Assembly: GCA_903883945.1 (NCBI GenBank) | Contig: CAISCV010000157.1 | Location: 1-48,904, forward strand | Length of the DNA stretch: 48,904 nt | Direction: 5' to 3' | Origin: an uncultured Chitinophagaceae bacterium | GTDB taxonomy: Bacteria; Bacteroidota; Bacteroidia; Chitinophagales; Chitinophagaceae | Notes under the pieces: model-generated | The model's database searches: none | The model's input: the letters and a program-made list of their open reading frames with translations, nothing else | What the model was told of the DNA's origin: nothing | Made by a program: the position numbers and the translations under genes | Shown here: in pieces, positions 7,995 to 16,807 of the stretch | How the letters are laid out: the number at the start of each line of letters is the position of its first letter | How positions within the stretch are numbered: position 1 is the first letter of the stretch

Positions 7995-9245
7995 ATGTTT
8001 GATCGAGATAATTTACTACGTAGAGCCGAGCTGCTGAGGAGGCAAAAGCGGTTTAAAGATGCGGAGAGAGAGTTGGGCATTGTACTGCAATCCGATCCTG
8101 AGGATGTAGATGCTTTAATCGTATTGGGGCATTGCAAAATTGATACTAAACAATTTGAAGAAGCAACTACTATACTTAAACAGTGTTTGCAATATGATAG
8201 TAGTAACAAAGACTATGTTTTTTATCTCCTAGCATTTGCTTGCTATCAGCAGGGTACTAATAAAACGGCACTTGATTATCTGCAAACTGCCCTATCCATT
8301 TTTCCTTATAACTCGGGATATTTTGCCCTTGCTGCACACATTCATCTAGATGATAAAGACTATGAGAAGGCGTTGTTGGCTGCTGATAATGGGCTGCTGT
8401 TAGATGCCGAAAATGTTTCTTGTCTCAATGCACGGTCTACCGCCTTGTTAAGACTAAATAAAAAGGATGCGGCACGTGAAACGATACAGGAAGCCTTGTC
8501 CCTGGATCCAGAAAACTATATTACACACACCAATTATGGGTGGCACCACCTCGAGAAAGGACGCCACAAAGAAGCTGCCACTCATTTTAGAGAAGCATTG
8601 CGCATTAATCCCAATTATGCCTATGCCAAACAGGGGTATAAAGCCTCTTTAAAGTCTAAGCTGATTTTTTATAAATGGTTATTGCAGGGCAATCTATGGC
8701 TAAGCAGACAAAAGAAAAACTTTCGTTTGGGAATGATATTAGCCATCTGGTTATTGGTGGTGGGCATTGATACGGCGGGAGACAATACCCCTTTGCAGCT
8801 TTTATGCGACGGGGTGATGGTACTCTATTTTGTAATAGTCATCTTTTCTTGGTTGGGTAGTGCTCTTGCCAATTTGTATCTGCTTACTACCAAACATGCA
8901 AACTATATACTTACGCAGCAAGAGAAGTGGGGGGCAAGAATGGTGGGGTTATCTTTATTATCCAGCATAATCCTTTTAGGTGCTTTGTATAGATTCGGAA
9001 CTAAATATTTATTTGTGCCAGCCATAGTAGCTAGCTTTTCTATTGTATTTAATGAAATGGACTTCCCTATTCGGATATTCAGAGAAAAGGGACGTGTGCT
9101 TTTTTCGCATATCATCCTGGCTACGGGGCTTCTTTGTTGTTTATTGGCTTGCTTTAATCTCTTATTGGCAACTGGGTTAGCATCGGGTTATGCCCTTATA
9201 TATTTAGGCTTTATCTGGTCGGGGTCGGTTCGGAATACGATTTAA
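7995..9245 (+). CDS. TPR membrane protein
   Basis: 416 residues. The first 215 or so are tandem TPR repeats (for example the stretch around residues 155-205 with PENYITHTNYGWHHLEKG), expected to be a cytosolic protein-interaction surface. The rest contains about five hydrophobic segments starting near residue 243 (LGMILAIWLLVVGID) and is probably embedded in the inner membrane. No enzymatic motif is seen. The topology suggests a membrane scaffold. It directly follows the TPR/AAA+ ATPase with only the palindromic element between, so it could anchor or recruit that ATPase (inference). No plus-strand terminator was found after it. Confidence 0.75.
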   Translation: MFDRDNLLRRAELLRRQKRFKDAERELGIVLQSDPEDVDALIVLGHCKIDTKQFEEATTILKQCLQYDSSNKDYVFYLLAFACYQQGTNKTALDYLQTALSIFPYNSGYFALAAHIHLDDKDYEKALLAADNGLLLDAENVSCLNARSTALLRLNKKDAARETIQEALSLDPENYITHTNYGWHHLEKGRHKEAATHFREALRINPNYAYAKQGYKASLKSKLIFYKWLLQGNLWLSRQKKNFRLGMILAIWLLVVGIDTAGDNTPLQLLCDGVMVLYFVIVIFSWLGSALANLYLLTTKHANYILTQQEKWGARMVGLSLLSSIILLGALYRFGTKYLFVPAIVASFSIVFNEMDFPIRIFREKGRVLFSHIILATGLLCCLLACFNLLLATGLASGYALIYLGFIWSGSVRNTI

Positions 9246-9388
9246 CGAATATATAGATTAATCTCTATTCAAGAGAAATCAATATAGTAAGCTGTTATAA
9301 ATAATACAACGGACATCGTTCACTCTAATTTTTTACCCATAGTTATCATAAACCTTTTGGTATGGTCTAGGGTATAATATAAACGATT

Positions 9389-9421
9389 TTGAGCCATAAA
9401 ATAAACAATCTGTTATATTTG
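9389..9421 (+). promoter_or_regulatory. Bacteroidota-type promoter for the small lipoprotein gene
   Basis: TTG at 9389-9391 and TATATTTG at 9414-9421 are 22 bp apart, fitting the TTTG / TAnnTTTG pattern of the Bacteroidota primary sigma factor. The words TTTGAGCC around both boxes form a direct repeat 30 bp apart. The start codon lies 95 bp downstream, leaving a leader of roughly 85-90 nt. Confidence 0.55.
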
Positions 9422-9516
9422 AGCCCAAACTAATGGAGTAACCCGAAAAGCCAAACTAAATGAGTAGGGAAAGGAGAACTTCAGCCTTATATAAGTAAGC
9501 AATCAAAAAATAAACA

Positions 9517-9948
9517 ATGAAAAAAACACTAATCGGTGTAACGTTAGTCACCTTGTTTGCAGTAGCATGTACAAAATCTGGTTCATCAACAAGTTCTGCT
9601 GCTATTGTTGGCAAATGGAATCTTGTTTCCGAACGTGTGAAAGTCTATTTAAGTGGTTTACCCTTAGGCGACCAAACACAACAACAAAAGCCTGGTCAAT
9701 ACTTCGATTTTAGGGATAATGGATCCGTTTATATCAAATCTTATGATTCGGCTTCTAATAAGTATATGTACGATACAGGGTCGTATAAATATGGAGGAGA
9801 CTCATTAACACTTATTAGTACAGATATGAATTATACTATGAAAGTGCAAACACTTAATAGTAGTACTTTAACCCTTTACACGGCTATAGACTCTGTGAGT
9901 TTGGGATTTCCAATTAAAACTGAATTGTGGATTAATATGAATAAATAA
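9517..9948 (+). CDS. Small lipocalin-like lipoprotein
   Basis: 143 residues. The N-terminus MKKTLIGVTLVTLFAVAC is a lipoprotein signal peptide with lipobox FAVAC and the lipidated Cys at 18, followed by a Ser-rich tether. The mature part starts with VGKWNLVSERV and continues as alternating strands (YFDFRDNGSVYIKSYD, TGSYKYGGDSLTLIS), the pattern of the short Bacteroidota lipocalin-like families. Likely an outer- or inner-membrane-anchored small-molecule-binding or stress-type protein; ligand unknown. Monocistronic, with its own promoter and followed by a dispersed inverted repeat. Confidence 0.75.
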   Translation: MKKTLIGVTLVTLFAVACTKSGSSTSSAAIVGKWNLVSERVKVYLSGLPLGDQTQQQKPGQYFDFRDNGSVYIKSYDSASNKYMYDTGSYKYGGDSLTLISTDMNYTMKVQTLNSSTLTLYTAIDSVSLGFPIKTELWINMNK

Positions 9949-9974
9949 ACAGTTGCTGATACTAATCAGATGAC

Positions 9975-10083
9975 TTTACCACAAGGAATACAACGATTTC
10001 AACAGAGAACACAAGGTTTTTTGTCGAACATGCTAACTATTTGTTTTCCTTTTGATTTCTTTTTTTGCGCTCTTTGTGGTAAA
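9975..10083. repeat. Dispersed ACCACAA-type inverted repeat
   Basis: TTTACCACAA at 9975-9984 pairs with TTGTGGTAAA at 10074-10083, and the interior carries the looser words GAACACAAGG and GCGCTCTTTG. A related element lies at 21401-21506. The family look is familiar from many Bacteroidota intergenic regions (general knowledge). Confidence 0.6.
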
Positions 10084-10149
10084 ACATATTGTACGCAATC
10101 CATTATAAATACCTGAGTAGTAGCCAGCGTCTTAATTTTTAAAATAAAA

Positions 10150-10193
10150 GGTTCAGCTAGGTATAAATTGGATAATACTTGCCTAGTTGAGCC
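10150..10193 (-). terminator. Terminator of the asparaginase-family gene
   Basis: Arms 10150-10161 and 10182-10193 pair over 12 bp with two G-U wobbles. Read on the minus strand the stem starts at the stop codon and is followed by TTTTATTTT. Confidence 0.6.
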
Positions 10194-10678
10194 TACAATT
10201 CTTCGAACTGTGCAGTTGCACGATTTTTTCGTACATTATCCCAATTAAAATACTTTCCATTCATGGCAATATAAACACCATGTGGAAGGGTTTGTACAAA
10301 AGCCAATGCACTGCCTAGGTTAAATAGACCGTCGCTGCTGCCAAACTTGTAAGGAATCATAGCGCCCGTAATAACTATTGTTTTTTTGATAGTAGCTTTA
10401 GCCAATACCGTAGCCGTTTCCACCATGGTATCGGTGCCGTGTGTAATCACAATGTGGTCTTCATCCGATTTAATACATTGTTGTACAATCAGGTTTCTGT
10501 CCTCGTCACTCATTTCGAGGCTGTCAATCATCATCAATGTTCTGATGTCTACATCCACCCTGCTACGCCCAAGCTTAAGCATTTCATGCAAGTGAGTATC
10601 TTTAAAGAATAATTTGCCATTCAACTCATTATATTCTTTGTCGAAAGTTCCACCTGTAATAAATATGCGTATAGCCAT
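10193..10678 (-). CDS. Short asparaginase-domain protein
   Basis: 161 residues matching only the N-terminal domain of L-asparaginase/glutaminase enzymes, which normally have about 330 residues. The two catalytic signatures are present: ITGGTFD at 7-13 with the nucleophilic Thr at 11, and THGTDTM at 79-85 with the Thr-Asp pair; a lysine (TIKKTIVITGAM, 97-108) is in the expected position. Single-domain forms of this length are a recurring group, and the frame has a clean start, stop and terminator, so this is not read as a truncated pseudogene. Substrate cannot be inferred: the usual enzyme builds its active site across subunits using the missing domain's neighbour contacts. Monocistronic. Confidence 0.8.
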   Translation of the reverse strand: MAIRIFITGGTFDKEYNELNGKLFFKDTHLHEMLKLGRSRVDVDIRTLMMIDSLEMSDEDRNLIVQQCIKSDEDHIVITHGTDTMVETATVLAKATIKKTIVITGAMIPYKFGSSDGLFNLGSALAFVQTLPHGVYIAMNGKYFNWDNVRKNRATAQFEEL

Positions 10679-10893
10679 AATTTGTTTTTGTTTTAATAAA
10701 TTGTTGTTATATGGTTTTCACCCACTCTAGTACGCTACCTTATTTGCCATAAATACGTTCATTTGCAAACAACTTAACTTGTATGGTCTTGTAACCGTCT
10801 TTTTTTTTTAGCAGCTATAAATGCAAGTGAGGATAATATTTCTAATGGTAATAAAACTTATATTATACAAGCAACTAGAGAGGTTGAGTAAAG

Positions 10894-12579
10894 CTATTTT
10901 TCTATGCGAAACCAATCATAATCGGCATAACCAGTTTCATAAGTTTTTCCACGACGAATTGCAAAAATACCCACTTTGGCTCCTACCCATTTTCCTTTTT
11001 TAGCAACAAAAGGTTCACCTATTACTTTATATAGTTTACCATCTTCACTGTAACTAAAACTGCACAAGGCATTGCCATATTCGCTGTTTTCAGCAATGTT
11101 AAAGGTTTTATATTCAGTCGATTTTGGGTCTATATTTTTTATACTTACCTTAAAATATAATGTTGCATTATTAACCACCGTTTCAATGCCTTTTTGCTCT
11201 GGTTTACCATGTTCAGCATCAATACACTTTGTTTGATAAACAACCAATCCTGCTGTTGTTTTCTTTACGGATAGGTAAGAATAGTCTATACCTGTTATAA
11301 TTAGCCCTGTTTCTTCATCATTCGTTCTTGGCGTAAAGGTGAATTTAGTAATCGCAGAAAAATTTGGGGCGGGAAATTTTTGGGTTAAAAGATTAGGTAC
11401 TTTCCAGAAGTTAACACTGTTTTCGGGGACGGGTACATTATATAAGCGTAAAAAACCGTAACTACTACCTGCAGGGAAGCAAAAATTACTTTGAGGATTG
11501 GCATCCCATTGCCATTGAGGCCCCAATTGATTATTATTAAATTCATCCGATTCTTGAGGGGTTTCTATCGGATAAGTTTTACCTACATTGGGTTTTTGAT
11601 AGGTTAATACAGGTTCACCTATGCCATTCCCGTCTTTATCAGTACCCATCATTGGCCAATCATTCAGCCATTTCACCGGCTCTAAATGAGCTATTCGTCC
11701 ATAAGCATCTTTATCTTGAAAATGTAAAAACCAGCTCTCACCCGTTTGTGTTTCTACCCATCCTCCTTGGTGAGGACCATTAGTTGTGGACAAGCCTTGT
11801 TCCAAAACCACCTTCTGCTCGTAGGGGCCATATATGTTTTTGCTCCGCATTGCCAACTCCCATCCCTTTCCAACACCACCTGCAGGCGCCATTATGTAAT
11901 AATAACCATTGTGTTTATACATCTTAGGTCCCTCTATTGTAGGATTCTTATCATGACCATCAAAAATCAGCACCCCATCATCTAACAAGGTAGTCCCATC
12001 TAGGCTCATTTGGCTAAGTATCAATGAACTTTTTATTCCTGCCCTACTCCCGGCCATTCCATTTATCAAATAGGCTTTACCATCTTCATCCCAAAATGGA
12101 CAAGGGTCTATCCATCCTTTTGCCTTTTTTACCAATAACGGCGCACTCCAGGGTCCCGAAGGATTCTTGGATTTTACCATATATATACCTAAATCTGGAT
12201 CTGGGTAATAAATATAAAATTCTCCATTATGATATCGAATAGCAGGTGCCCAAACGCCACCCCCATGTTGCACACTATCATAAGTTTCAAAAGGAGGCTG
12301 TTTGGTAAATACATGACCGATAATAGTCCAGTTTATCAAATCCTTCGAATGTAGAATCGGAAGAGAAGGAACATAGTTAAAGCTAGAAGCAGTAAGGTAA
12401 TAATCGTCGCCAACACGTATCAAGTCGGGATCAGAATAATCGGCATGTAATACTGGGTTTTTATAGGTACCATCCCCATTATCTGCTACCCATACTTTTG
12501 ATACATAAAGAGAATTTTTTTGGGCAACAGCCAAATAGCATGTGCTTAAAAAGAGGATACTAGATAATATGTATTTCAT
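10894..12579 (-). CDS. Secreted glycoside hydrolase family 43 (beta-xylosidase/arabinofuranosidase-like)
   Basis: 561 residues with a signal peptide cleaved after about residue 19 (LAVAQ). The GH43 five-bladed propeller occupies roughly 40-330. The inverting catalytic set is visible: base Asp in DYSDPD (50), pKa-modulating Asp in WIDPCPFWDEDG (158) and general acid Glu in TIEGPKMY (216). The C-terminal part (about 350-560) is a beta-sandwich of the kind that follows many GH43 xylosidases. It probably removes xylose or arabinose side groups from plant-type hemicellulose in the periplasm. It stands alone, with no SusCD pair beside it and more than 11 kb from the SusC/SusD locus on the other strand. 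Confidence 0.9.
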   Translation of the reverse strand: MKYILSSILFLSTCYLAVAQKNSLYVSKVWVADNGDGTYKNPVLHADYSDPDLIRVGDDYYLTASSFNYVPSLPILHSKDLINWTIIGHVFTKQPPFETYDSVQHGGGVWAPAIRYHNGEFYIYYPDPDLGIYMVKSKNPSGPWSAPLLVKKAKGWIDPCPFWDEDGKAYLINGMAGSRAGIKSSLILSQMSLDGTTLLDDGVLIFDGHDKNPTIEGPKMYKHNGYYYIMAPAGGVGKGWELAMRSKNIYGPYEQKVVLEQGLSTTNGPHQGGWVETQTGESWFLHFQDKDAYGRIAHLEPVKWLNDWPMMGTDKDGNGIGEPVLTYQKPNVGKTYPIETPQESDEFNNNQLGPQWQWDANPQSNFCFPAGSSYGFLRLYNVPVPENSVNFWKVPNLLTQKFPAPNFSAITKFTFTPRTNDEETGLIITGIDYSYLSVKKTTAGLVVYQTKCIDAEHGKPEQKGIETVVNNATLYFKVSIKNIDPKSTEYKTFNIAENSEYGNALCSFSYSEDGKLYKVIGEPFVAKKGKWVGAKVGIFAIRRGKTYETGYADYDWFRIEK

Positions 12580-12755
12580 TGAACCTATTTATTAAGTTTA
12601 TTTAATAGCTAAAAAGCAACTATTGATTAATTCACAAAAGATAAGTTTAATAGAGTGGTTATTCTTTTAGTCAGTATTTGTGTAACGATATTATTTGATA
12701 AGTGGGTAATAATATTGATTTAGTTCACAATACAGAAAAAGTATTAGGATAGTTG

Positions 12756-13496
12756 CTAAGTAGACTTTTTAATTAGTTTTTTTTCTCTGAATATGTAGTA
12801 TATGAATTTAGGATGGCCTATTACATAACGCCTAAACATTCTTACTGGTTCTTTTATTAGTCTATACAACCACTCCAAACCAGATTTCATCATCCATTCT
12901 GGTGCTCTTCTCAAAGTGCCTGAATAAAAATCAAATGCAGCTCCAATACAGCAAATGTGACCAGTTTCTAAAGCATTGAAATTTTCATATGCCCATTTCT
13001 CTTGTTTAGGGGCTGTCATGCCAACAAATAAAACATCGGGCTTAAAAGAATTAATTTTATCTACCATTGTTTTATTCTCCTCATAGGTAAATGAGGCGGC
13101 GAAGGGTGGAGAATAATAAGCTATTTCAATATTTGGATATTGTGTATTTATTTTAGATTTAATTCCTGTTAAAGTACTTTCAGAACTTCCTATAAAAAAA
13201 CATTTCCCCTTTTGCCTTTCAAGTTTTTCAAATTCATAAAACATCAAATCCATTCCAGTAATTCTTTTCATTGAAATGTTTTTCAACCAATTCAATCCCC
13301 AAACTACACCAATGCCATCAGGCAACAGTATGGTCTTATTATAAAGCATAGCTTCCCTGAATTTGGGGTCTACCTTTGATACATTAAAAGAATGGGCATT
13401 GATTGCATAAATCAGCAACTTTTCCTCACTTAGCGTACTAAGAGGCTTGTCGAAAAAGTTGTAATTTGTTAACAATGAGTCTTCTGTTTTTAGCAT
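12756..13496 (-). CDS. WecG/TagA/CpsF family glycosyltransferase
   Basis: 246 residues, GT26 type. Members transfer N-acetyl-mannosamine-type sugars to undecaprenyl-linked intermediates in surface polysaccharide synthesis. Diagnostic stretches: LLPDGIGVVWG, KRITGMDLM, the GMTAPKQEKW core (about residue 160) and the C-terminal GLEWLYRLIKEPVRMFRRY, which associates the enzyme with the membrane. Length is typical. The neighbour upstream on the same strand is a GT4 enzyme, 429 bp away, so these two may be the end of a surface-polysaccharide gene set or a dispersed pair. Both genes and their gaps are clearly more AT-rich than their surroundings, consistent with transfer. Donor and acceptor sugars cannot be told. 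Confidence 0.9.
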   Translation of the reverse strand: MLKTEDSLLTNYNFFDKPLSTLSEEKLLIYAINAHSFNVSKVDPKFREAMLYNKTILLPDGIGVVWGLNWLKNISMKRITGMDLMFYEFEKLERQKGKCFFIGSSESTLTGIKSKINTQYPNIEIAYYSPPFAASFTYEENKTMVDKINSFKPDVLFVGMTAPKQEKWAYENFNALETGHICCIGAAFDFYSGTLRRAPEWMMKSGLEWLYRLIKEPVRMFRRYVIGHPKFIYYIFREKKLIKKST

Positions 13497-13925
13497 TTCA
13501 AAATGAAAGAAAAGTTTTTTTACAATTGGGGGGTGACTCTATGTTTAAAATGATTAAATGATACCTATGATTAAAATAGATACCTTCAGCAAAAATATGG
13601 TTTTGTTATTAAATTTTTATTAAAAATATTTCTATAGTAATAGCTTCCATTAACCAATTGGACATGTCATTTAAAAAAGCATGAACTTCTAATATTATCC
13701 AATAGGGTTTTAATATGCCTTTAGATTAAAAATTAATCAAACTAAATTAACCAGTCCTTAAACAAATTGTTAGTTTATTTCATGTTTCTGCTTACTATTT
13801 ATCAATAGAACCATTTGTTGAGAGATTAGTTTTACTTATTATGGCTCATCAGAACAGATGTGTAAAATATATTAAACAATATTTTTTCAATGTTTAGCTC
13901 AAATTAAAATATAACCTTATTGTGG
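13497..13925. other. AT-rich gene-free gap
   Basis: 429 bp of very AT-rich DNA between the two glycosyltransferase genes. No open frame, terminator or ordered repeat was recognised in it. It presumably holds the promoter of the WecG-family gene. Confidence 0.5.
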
Positions 13926-15026
13926 TTAATCAGTTGCTATGATACTTTTGAGTATTTGGTACATTCTATTTTCAAATATTTCCAATGTGTAGGCTGATTC
14001 ATATTTTGTAAAAGTAGCCTTACCCATCTCCTCTCTTTTTGTTGGATTCAATATTAATTCTTCCAATTTTATGGCTAAAACACTAGCATCTTTTTGTGGG
14101 CATAAAAATCCTGTAATTCCGTCCTCAATTATATCTGGAATACCACCCTCTGGTGTAGACACAATCGGTAGTTGCATACTCATCGCTTCCAAAATAGTCA
14201 TAGGGAAACATTCCTTTGCATAATAAGTAGGCAAAATAAATATATCAGCATCTCTCAGATATTCAAACTTTGTTTGTCCATATTGTTTTCCAGCATATTT
14301 AACATAGTTAGTAATTCCTTTTTCTTTCAGAAAGGAATTAAATCTTTCTTCATTTACATCCCCCCAACTACCGATGAAAGTACAATGAAAGGGGATACTC
14401 TTATTTTTCAGTATTTCACAGGCTTCTAGTAAAATAAATACCCCTTTTTCTTCTATTAGATTTGAAAGAAATAATAATTCTGGAATAACCTTATTTTTTT
14501 TAGGACTTAGTAAATAGTTATTCAAAGGAACGCCATTAGCACATATGTGAACCTTCTCGGGCAAAACCAAACTCCTTATATCTTCATAAAGGAGAGGCGA
14601 AAGCACAATCACGTCAGTATCATTAAAAGCAAGGGGGTAGAATAAACGATATAAAAAACTATGATTCTTTTCTTTTATTCCCTTATTGTGTAAATGATAG
14701 ACAATTTTCACCCTAAACAACTTTAGTAATAAAACAAAAGTTGTATCTCTAAAAAAGCCTGCACCAGTTGTGGTAAGTGCAAAGTAGCAAAGGCTTGGCT
14801 TTTGTGTAATAAGTAACCGTAGTAAATTTAACCAGGTATTTATAAAGCCAATTAATTTAGATATATTGATACGCCCAGTATCGGAAACGCTTTTAGAAGC
14901 AAGTAAATTAATGAAAGTACAGTCAAACTCATTGTTTATCTCCTTACAATCCTGAATATATTTACCAACTACACTAGAACCATGAATAGGAGGGGGGAGA
15001 TGAAGTAAGAATATAATTTTTTGCAA
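13926..15026 (-). CDS. Glycosyltransferase family 4
   Basis: 366 residues, GT-B fold retaining glycosyltransferase. The acceptor-side N-terminus IIFLLHLPPPIHGSSVVG is typical of GT4 enzymes of O-antigen/capsule clusters. The donor-binding end carries the E-x7-E signature in KECFPMTILEAMSMQ (about 273-287) and GGIPDIIEDGITGF after it. The start is a TTG at 15026: no ATG occurs upstream before an in-frame stop, and the TTG gives the standard N-terminus of the family. Works on the cytoplasmic face in surface-polysaccharide or exopolysaccharide assembly. Sugar specificity is not readable. Confidence 0.88.
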   Translation of the reverse strand: MQKIIFLLHLPPPIHGSSVVGKYIQDCKEINNEFDCTFINLLASKSVSDTGRINISKLIGFINTWLNLLRLLITQKPSLCYFALTTTGAGFFRDTTFVLLLKLFRVKIVYHLHNKGIKEKNHSFLYRLFYPLAFNDTDVIVLSPLLYEDIRSLVLPEKVHICANGVPLNNYLLSPKKNKVIPELLFLSNLIEEKGVFILLEACEILKNKSIPFHCTFIGSWGDVNEERFNSFLKEKGITNYVKYAGKQYGQTKFEYLRDADIFILPTYYAKECFPMTILEAMSMQLPIVSTPEGGIPDIIEDGITGFLCPQKDASVLAIKLEELILNPTKREEMGKATFTKYESAYTLEIFENRMYQILKSIIATD

Positions 15027-15368
15027 TGAATTTAATGTTTAGTTAGTAAAAAATATATTTAAAAGAGTAAACTAAATTAGTCTGAGAAATAGTTTTATGT
15101 TGATTATTTTAGCTAAACTATTAACCCTAAGCCCATTCCTGAATCCTATGTAATTAAACGGTTCAGTACTTAGTTTAGTATATCCATTAATAATTTGTTA
15201 TTACACTATCTGTTAGTTTCTTTTTGTTTCTTGGGCTTGCTAATATCTTAGGTTTACTAACTTTTAAACAAAAAACAAACATATAATCATATTTATCAAG
15301 TCTTTAAGCTTTTTACAATATAATTTATTAAAGTTAAAATACTACTGTGCGAAAAGTGGTAAAAACAA
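15027..15368. other. AT-rich gene-free gap
   Basis: About 340 bp without an open frame. It should hold the promoter of the GT4 gene, but no clear TAnnTTTG box was located; nothing else recognised before the nitroreductase terminator. Confidence 0.45.
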
Positions 15369-15398
15369 AAAGGTCACCAACTAGCGTCGATGACCTTT
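15369..15398 (-). terminator. Terminator of the nitroreductase gene
   Basis: An 8-bp stem AAAGGTCA (15369-15376) / TGACCTTT (15391-15398), followed on the minus strand by TTGTTTTTACC. It lies 19 bp past the nitroreductase stop codon. Confidence 0.75.
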
Positions 15399-15416
15399 AT
15401 AAAAGGGTATTTTAGT

Positions 15417-16043
15417 TTAGATAAATTTAAATAATAAATCTTTGTCTCTTCGCACTTTAGGCAAAGATGCTAACCAGTCTCCCTCACCACGGTATCCCAA
15501 AGCCATTACGACAGATGCAGTTAAACCTTGTTCTGTCAATCCTAATATTTCATTGTATTGAGCAGGTATAAAACCCTCCATTGGGGTAGCATCTACTTCA
15601 ACTTCTGCAGCAGCGGCAAGACCAATACCAAAAGCTATATAAGCTTGCTTAGCATTCCAAATAGCTTTTTGCTCATCTGTAAATTTTGCTACCGAGCCGG
15701 TTATATATCCTTTATAATCATTCAAAGCTTCCAAAGGCATTCCCCTTTTTGTAGCAATATCATCAATAAAAGCATCAATTTGTTCTGGAGAAACACTATT
15801 CCAGGCTGCAAATACTATCACATGAGAGCTATCTGTTATTTGTGATTGATTCCAGGAAGCAGGTAATAGCTTTGCTTTAGTTGCTTCATCTTCAATAACC
15901 AATACAGTGTATGGCTGTAAGCCAAAGGAAGAGGGCGCTAACTGGATGGCATCTAAAATAAAATCCAATTTCTCTTTTGGCACTTTTGTACCATTCATCT
16001 TCTTAGTAGCATAGCGCCATTTTAAACTGTCTAATAAACTCAT
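15417..16043 (-). CDS. NAD(P)H-dependent nitroreductase family oxidoreductase
   Basis: 208-residue FMN enzyme of the NfsB/YdgI type, reducing nitro-compounds, quinones or similar acceptors with NAD(P)H. The N-terminal KWRYATKKM (8-16) holds the phosphate-binding basic residues, LAPSSFGLQPYTVLVI (35-50) is the FMN-binding segment of the family, and LTASVVMALGYRGE near 180-193 is the usual C-terminal nucleotide segment. Length is normal and the start ATG is preceded by a poly-A stretch. Cytoplasmic, acts as a dimer in characterised relatives. Single gene with its own terminator; physiological substrate unknown. Confidence 0.9.
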   Translation of the reverse strand: MSLLDSLKWRYATKKMNGTKVPKEKLDFILDAIQLAPSSFGLQPYTVLVIEDEATKAKLLPASWNQSQITDSSHVIVFAAWNSVSPEQIDAFIDDIATKRGMPLEALNDYKGYITGSVAKFTDEQKAIWNAKQAYIAFGIGLAAAAEVEVDATPMEGFIPAQYNEILGLTEQGLTASVVMALGYRGEGDWLASLPKVRRDKDLLFKFI

Positions 16044-16290
16044 TTTTGTTTTTTTTTAATGTTTAATAATTATAACTGATGTGAAATTTGATATTCGCTG
16101 CAAAATAAAAGCGAATTAGTTGTATATACAATTATCTGAAAGAAAGAGTTTAGCTTTTTCACTACTATTTTCTTATTTAACAAATTAGATTCTTACAGTT
16201 TTTTGGTTGATACCATCTATTGCTAACTTGTTGGTTCATTTTTGAATGATATTCTCAACTATGAACAACCAGTTTTCAAATATTCATCTT

Positions 16291-16325
16291 TTTGTATGGA
16301 TGATAAAATTGCCCCCTTATATTTG
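16291..16325 (+). promoter_or_regulatory. Promoter of tRNA-Ser
   Basis: TTTG at 16291-16294 and TATATTTG at 16318-16325, 23 bp apart, match the Bacteroidota TTTG / TAnnTTTG consensus. The predicted start point lies just ahead of the tRNA at 16341. Confidence 0.6.
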
Positions 16326-16340
16326 CCGCCCCAAACAAAT

Positions 16341-16430
16341 GGAGAGTTGTCCGAGTGGTTGAAGGAGCACGCCTGGAAAGTGTGTATACGGGAAACTGTA
16401 TCAAGAGTTCGAATCTCTTACTCTCCGCCA
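16341..16430 (+). tRNA. tRNA-Ser (anticodon GGA)
   Basis: Acceptor arms GGAGAGT and ACTCTCC pair perfectly, followed by discriminator G and an encoded CCA (16428-16430). The anticodon loop reads CTGGAAA with anticodon GGA (reads UCC/UCU). The long variable arm (TATACGGGAAACTGTA) and T-loop GTTCGAATC are those of a class II serine tRNA. It is a single tRNA gene with its own promoter and terminator; no phage or island integrase is next to it in this window. Confidence 0.97.
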
Positions 16431-16450
16431 AATACTATACAAAACGCTTT

Positions 16451-16486
16451 AAAACGCTGCAATCTGTATGATTAGCAGCGTTTTTA
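16451..16486 (+). terminator. Terminator after tRNA-Ser
   Basis: A 10-bp perfect stem AAAACGCTGC (16451-16460) / GCAGCGTTTT (16475-16484) with a 14-nt loop and a T run to 16485, 20 bp after the tRNA. Confidence 0.85.
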
Positions 16487-16701
16487 TTGAAACCCCAAAT
16501 CTCTTAATCTATCTAATAACAATTCATTACAAGTAGCTTTATTTAGTTTAATTGAGGGGTGTTTGTAGCTTCACAATGAAACCATTTTCAATTTAAGAAG
16601 ATATCTATTAACATAAATTTCAAGTATTGTTATAAATACAGGGTAATATAAGTATTTATCCTTTCAGCTCTTCATCTTACAAGCCAAAGCATTACTGTTA
16701 C

Positions 16702-16796
16702 TAAGTACTCAGCCACAATTAAGTTTATGATAAATAAACTCTTTTCAACCTTCAACTTAGAATTTTATCTATATTATAATTATGGCTGGGTACTTA
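16702..16796. repeat. 95-bp element with 13-bp inverted ends
   Basis: TAAGTACTCAGCC (16702-16714) and GGCTGGGTACTTA (16784-16796) are inverted repeats with one mismatch around an AT-rich core that holds its own AGTTTA/TAAACT pair. It lies in the 321-bp gap after the tRNA terminator and just past the SDR stop codon. Could be a miniature element; a terminator is less likely because no U-tract follows. Confidence 0.45.
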
Positions 16797-16807
16797 ATAT
16801 CCCCAAA

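Noticed and set aside
10193-10678. Truncated asparaginase pseudogene
   Set aside because: Both catalytic motifs, a clean start and a terminator at the stop codon are present, and no remnant of the second domain follows; a genuine single-domain member is more likely.
10800-10809. Run of ten T residues
   Set aside because: Not preceded by a stem, and not in a coding region where slippage would matter.
16341-16430. tRNA-associated integrative element
   Set aside because: No integrase, no repeat of the tRNA 3' end and no mobile genes nearby; the flanking genes look chromosomal.
16242-16475. 77-residue plus-strand frame
   Set aside because: It runs across tRNA-Ser and its promoter; incidental.
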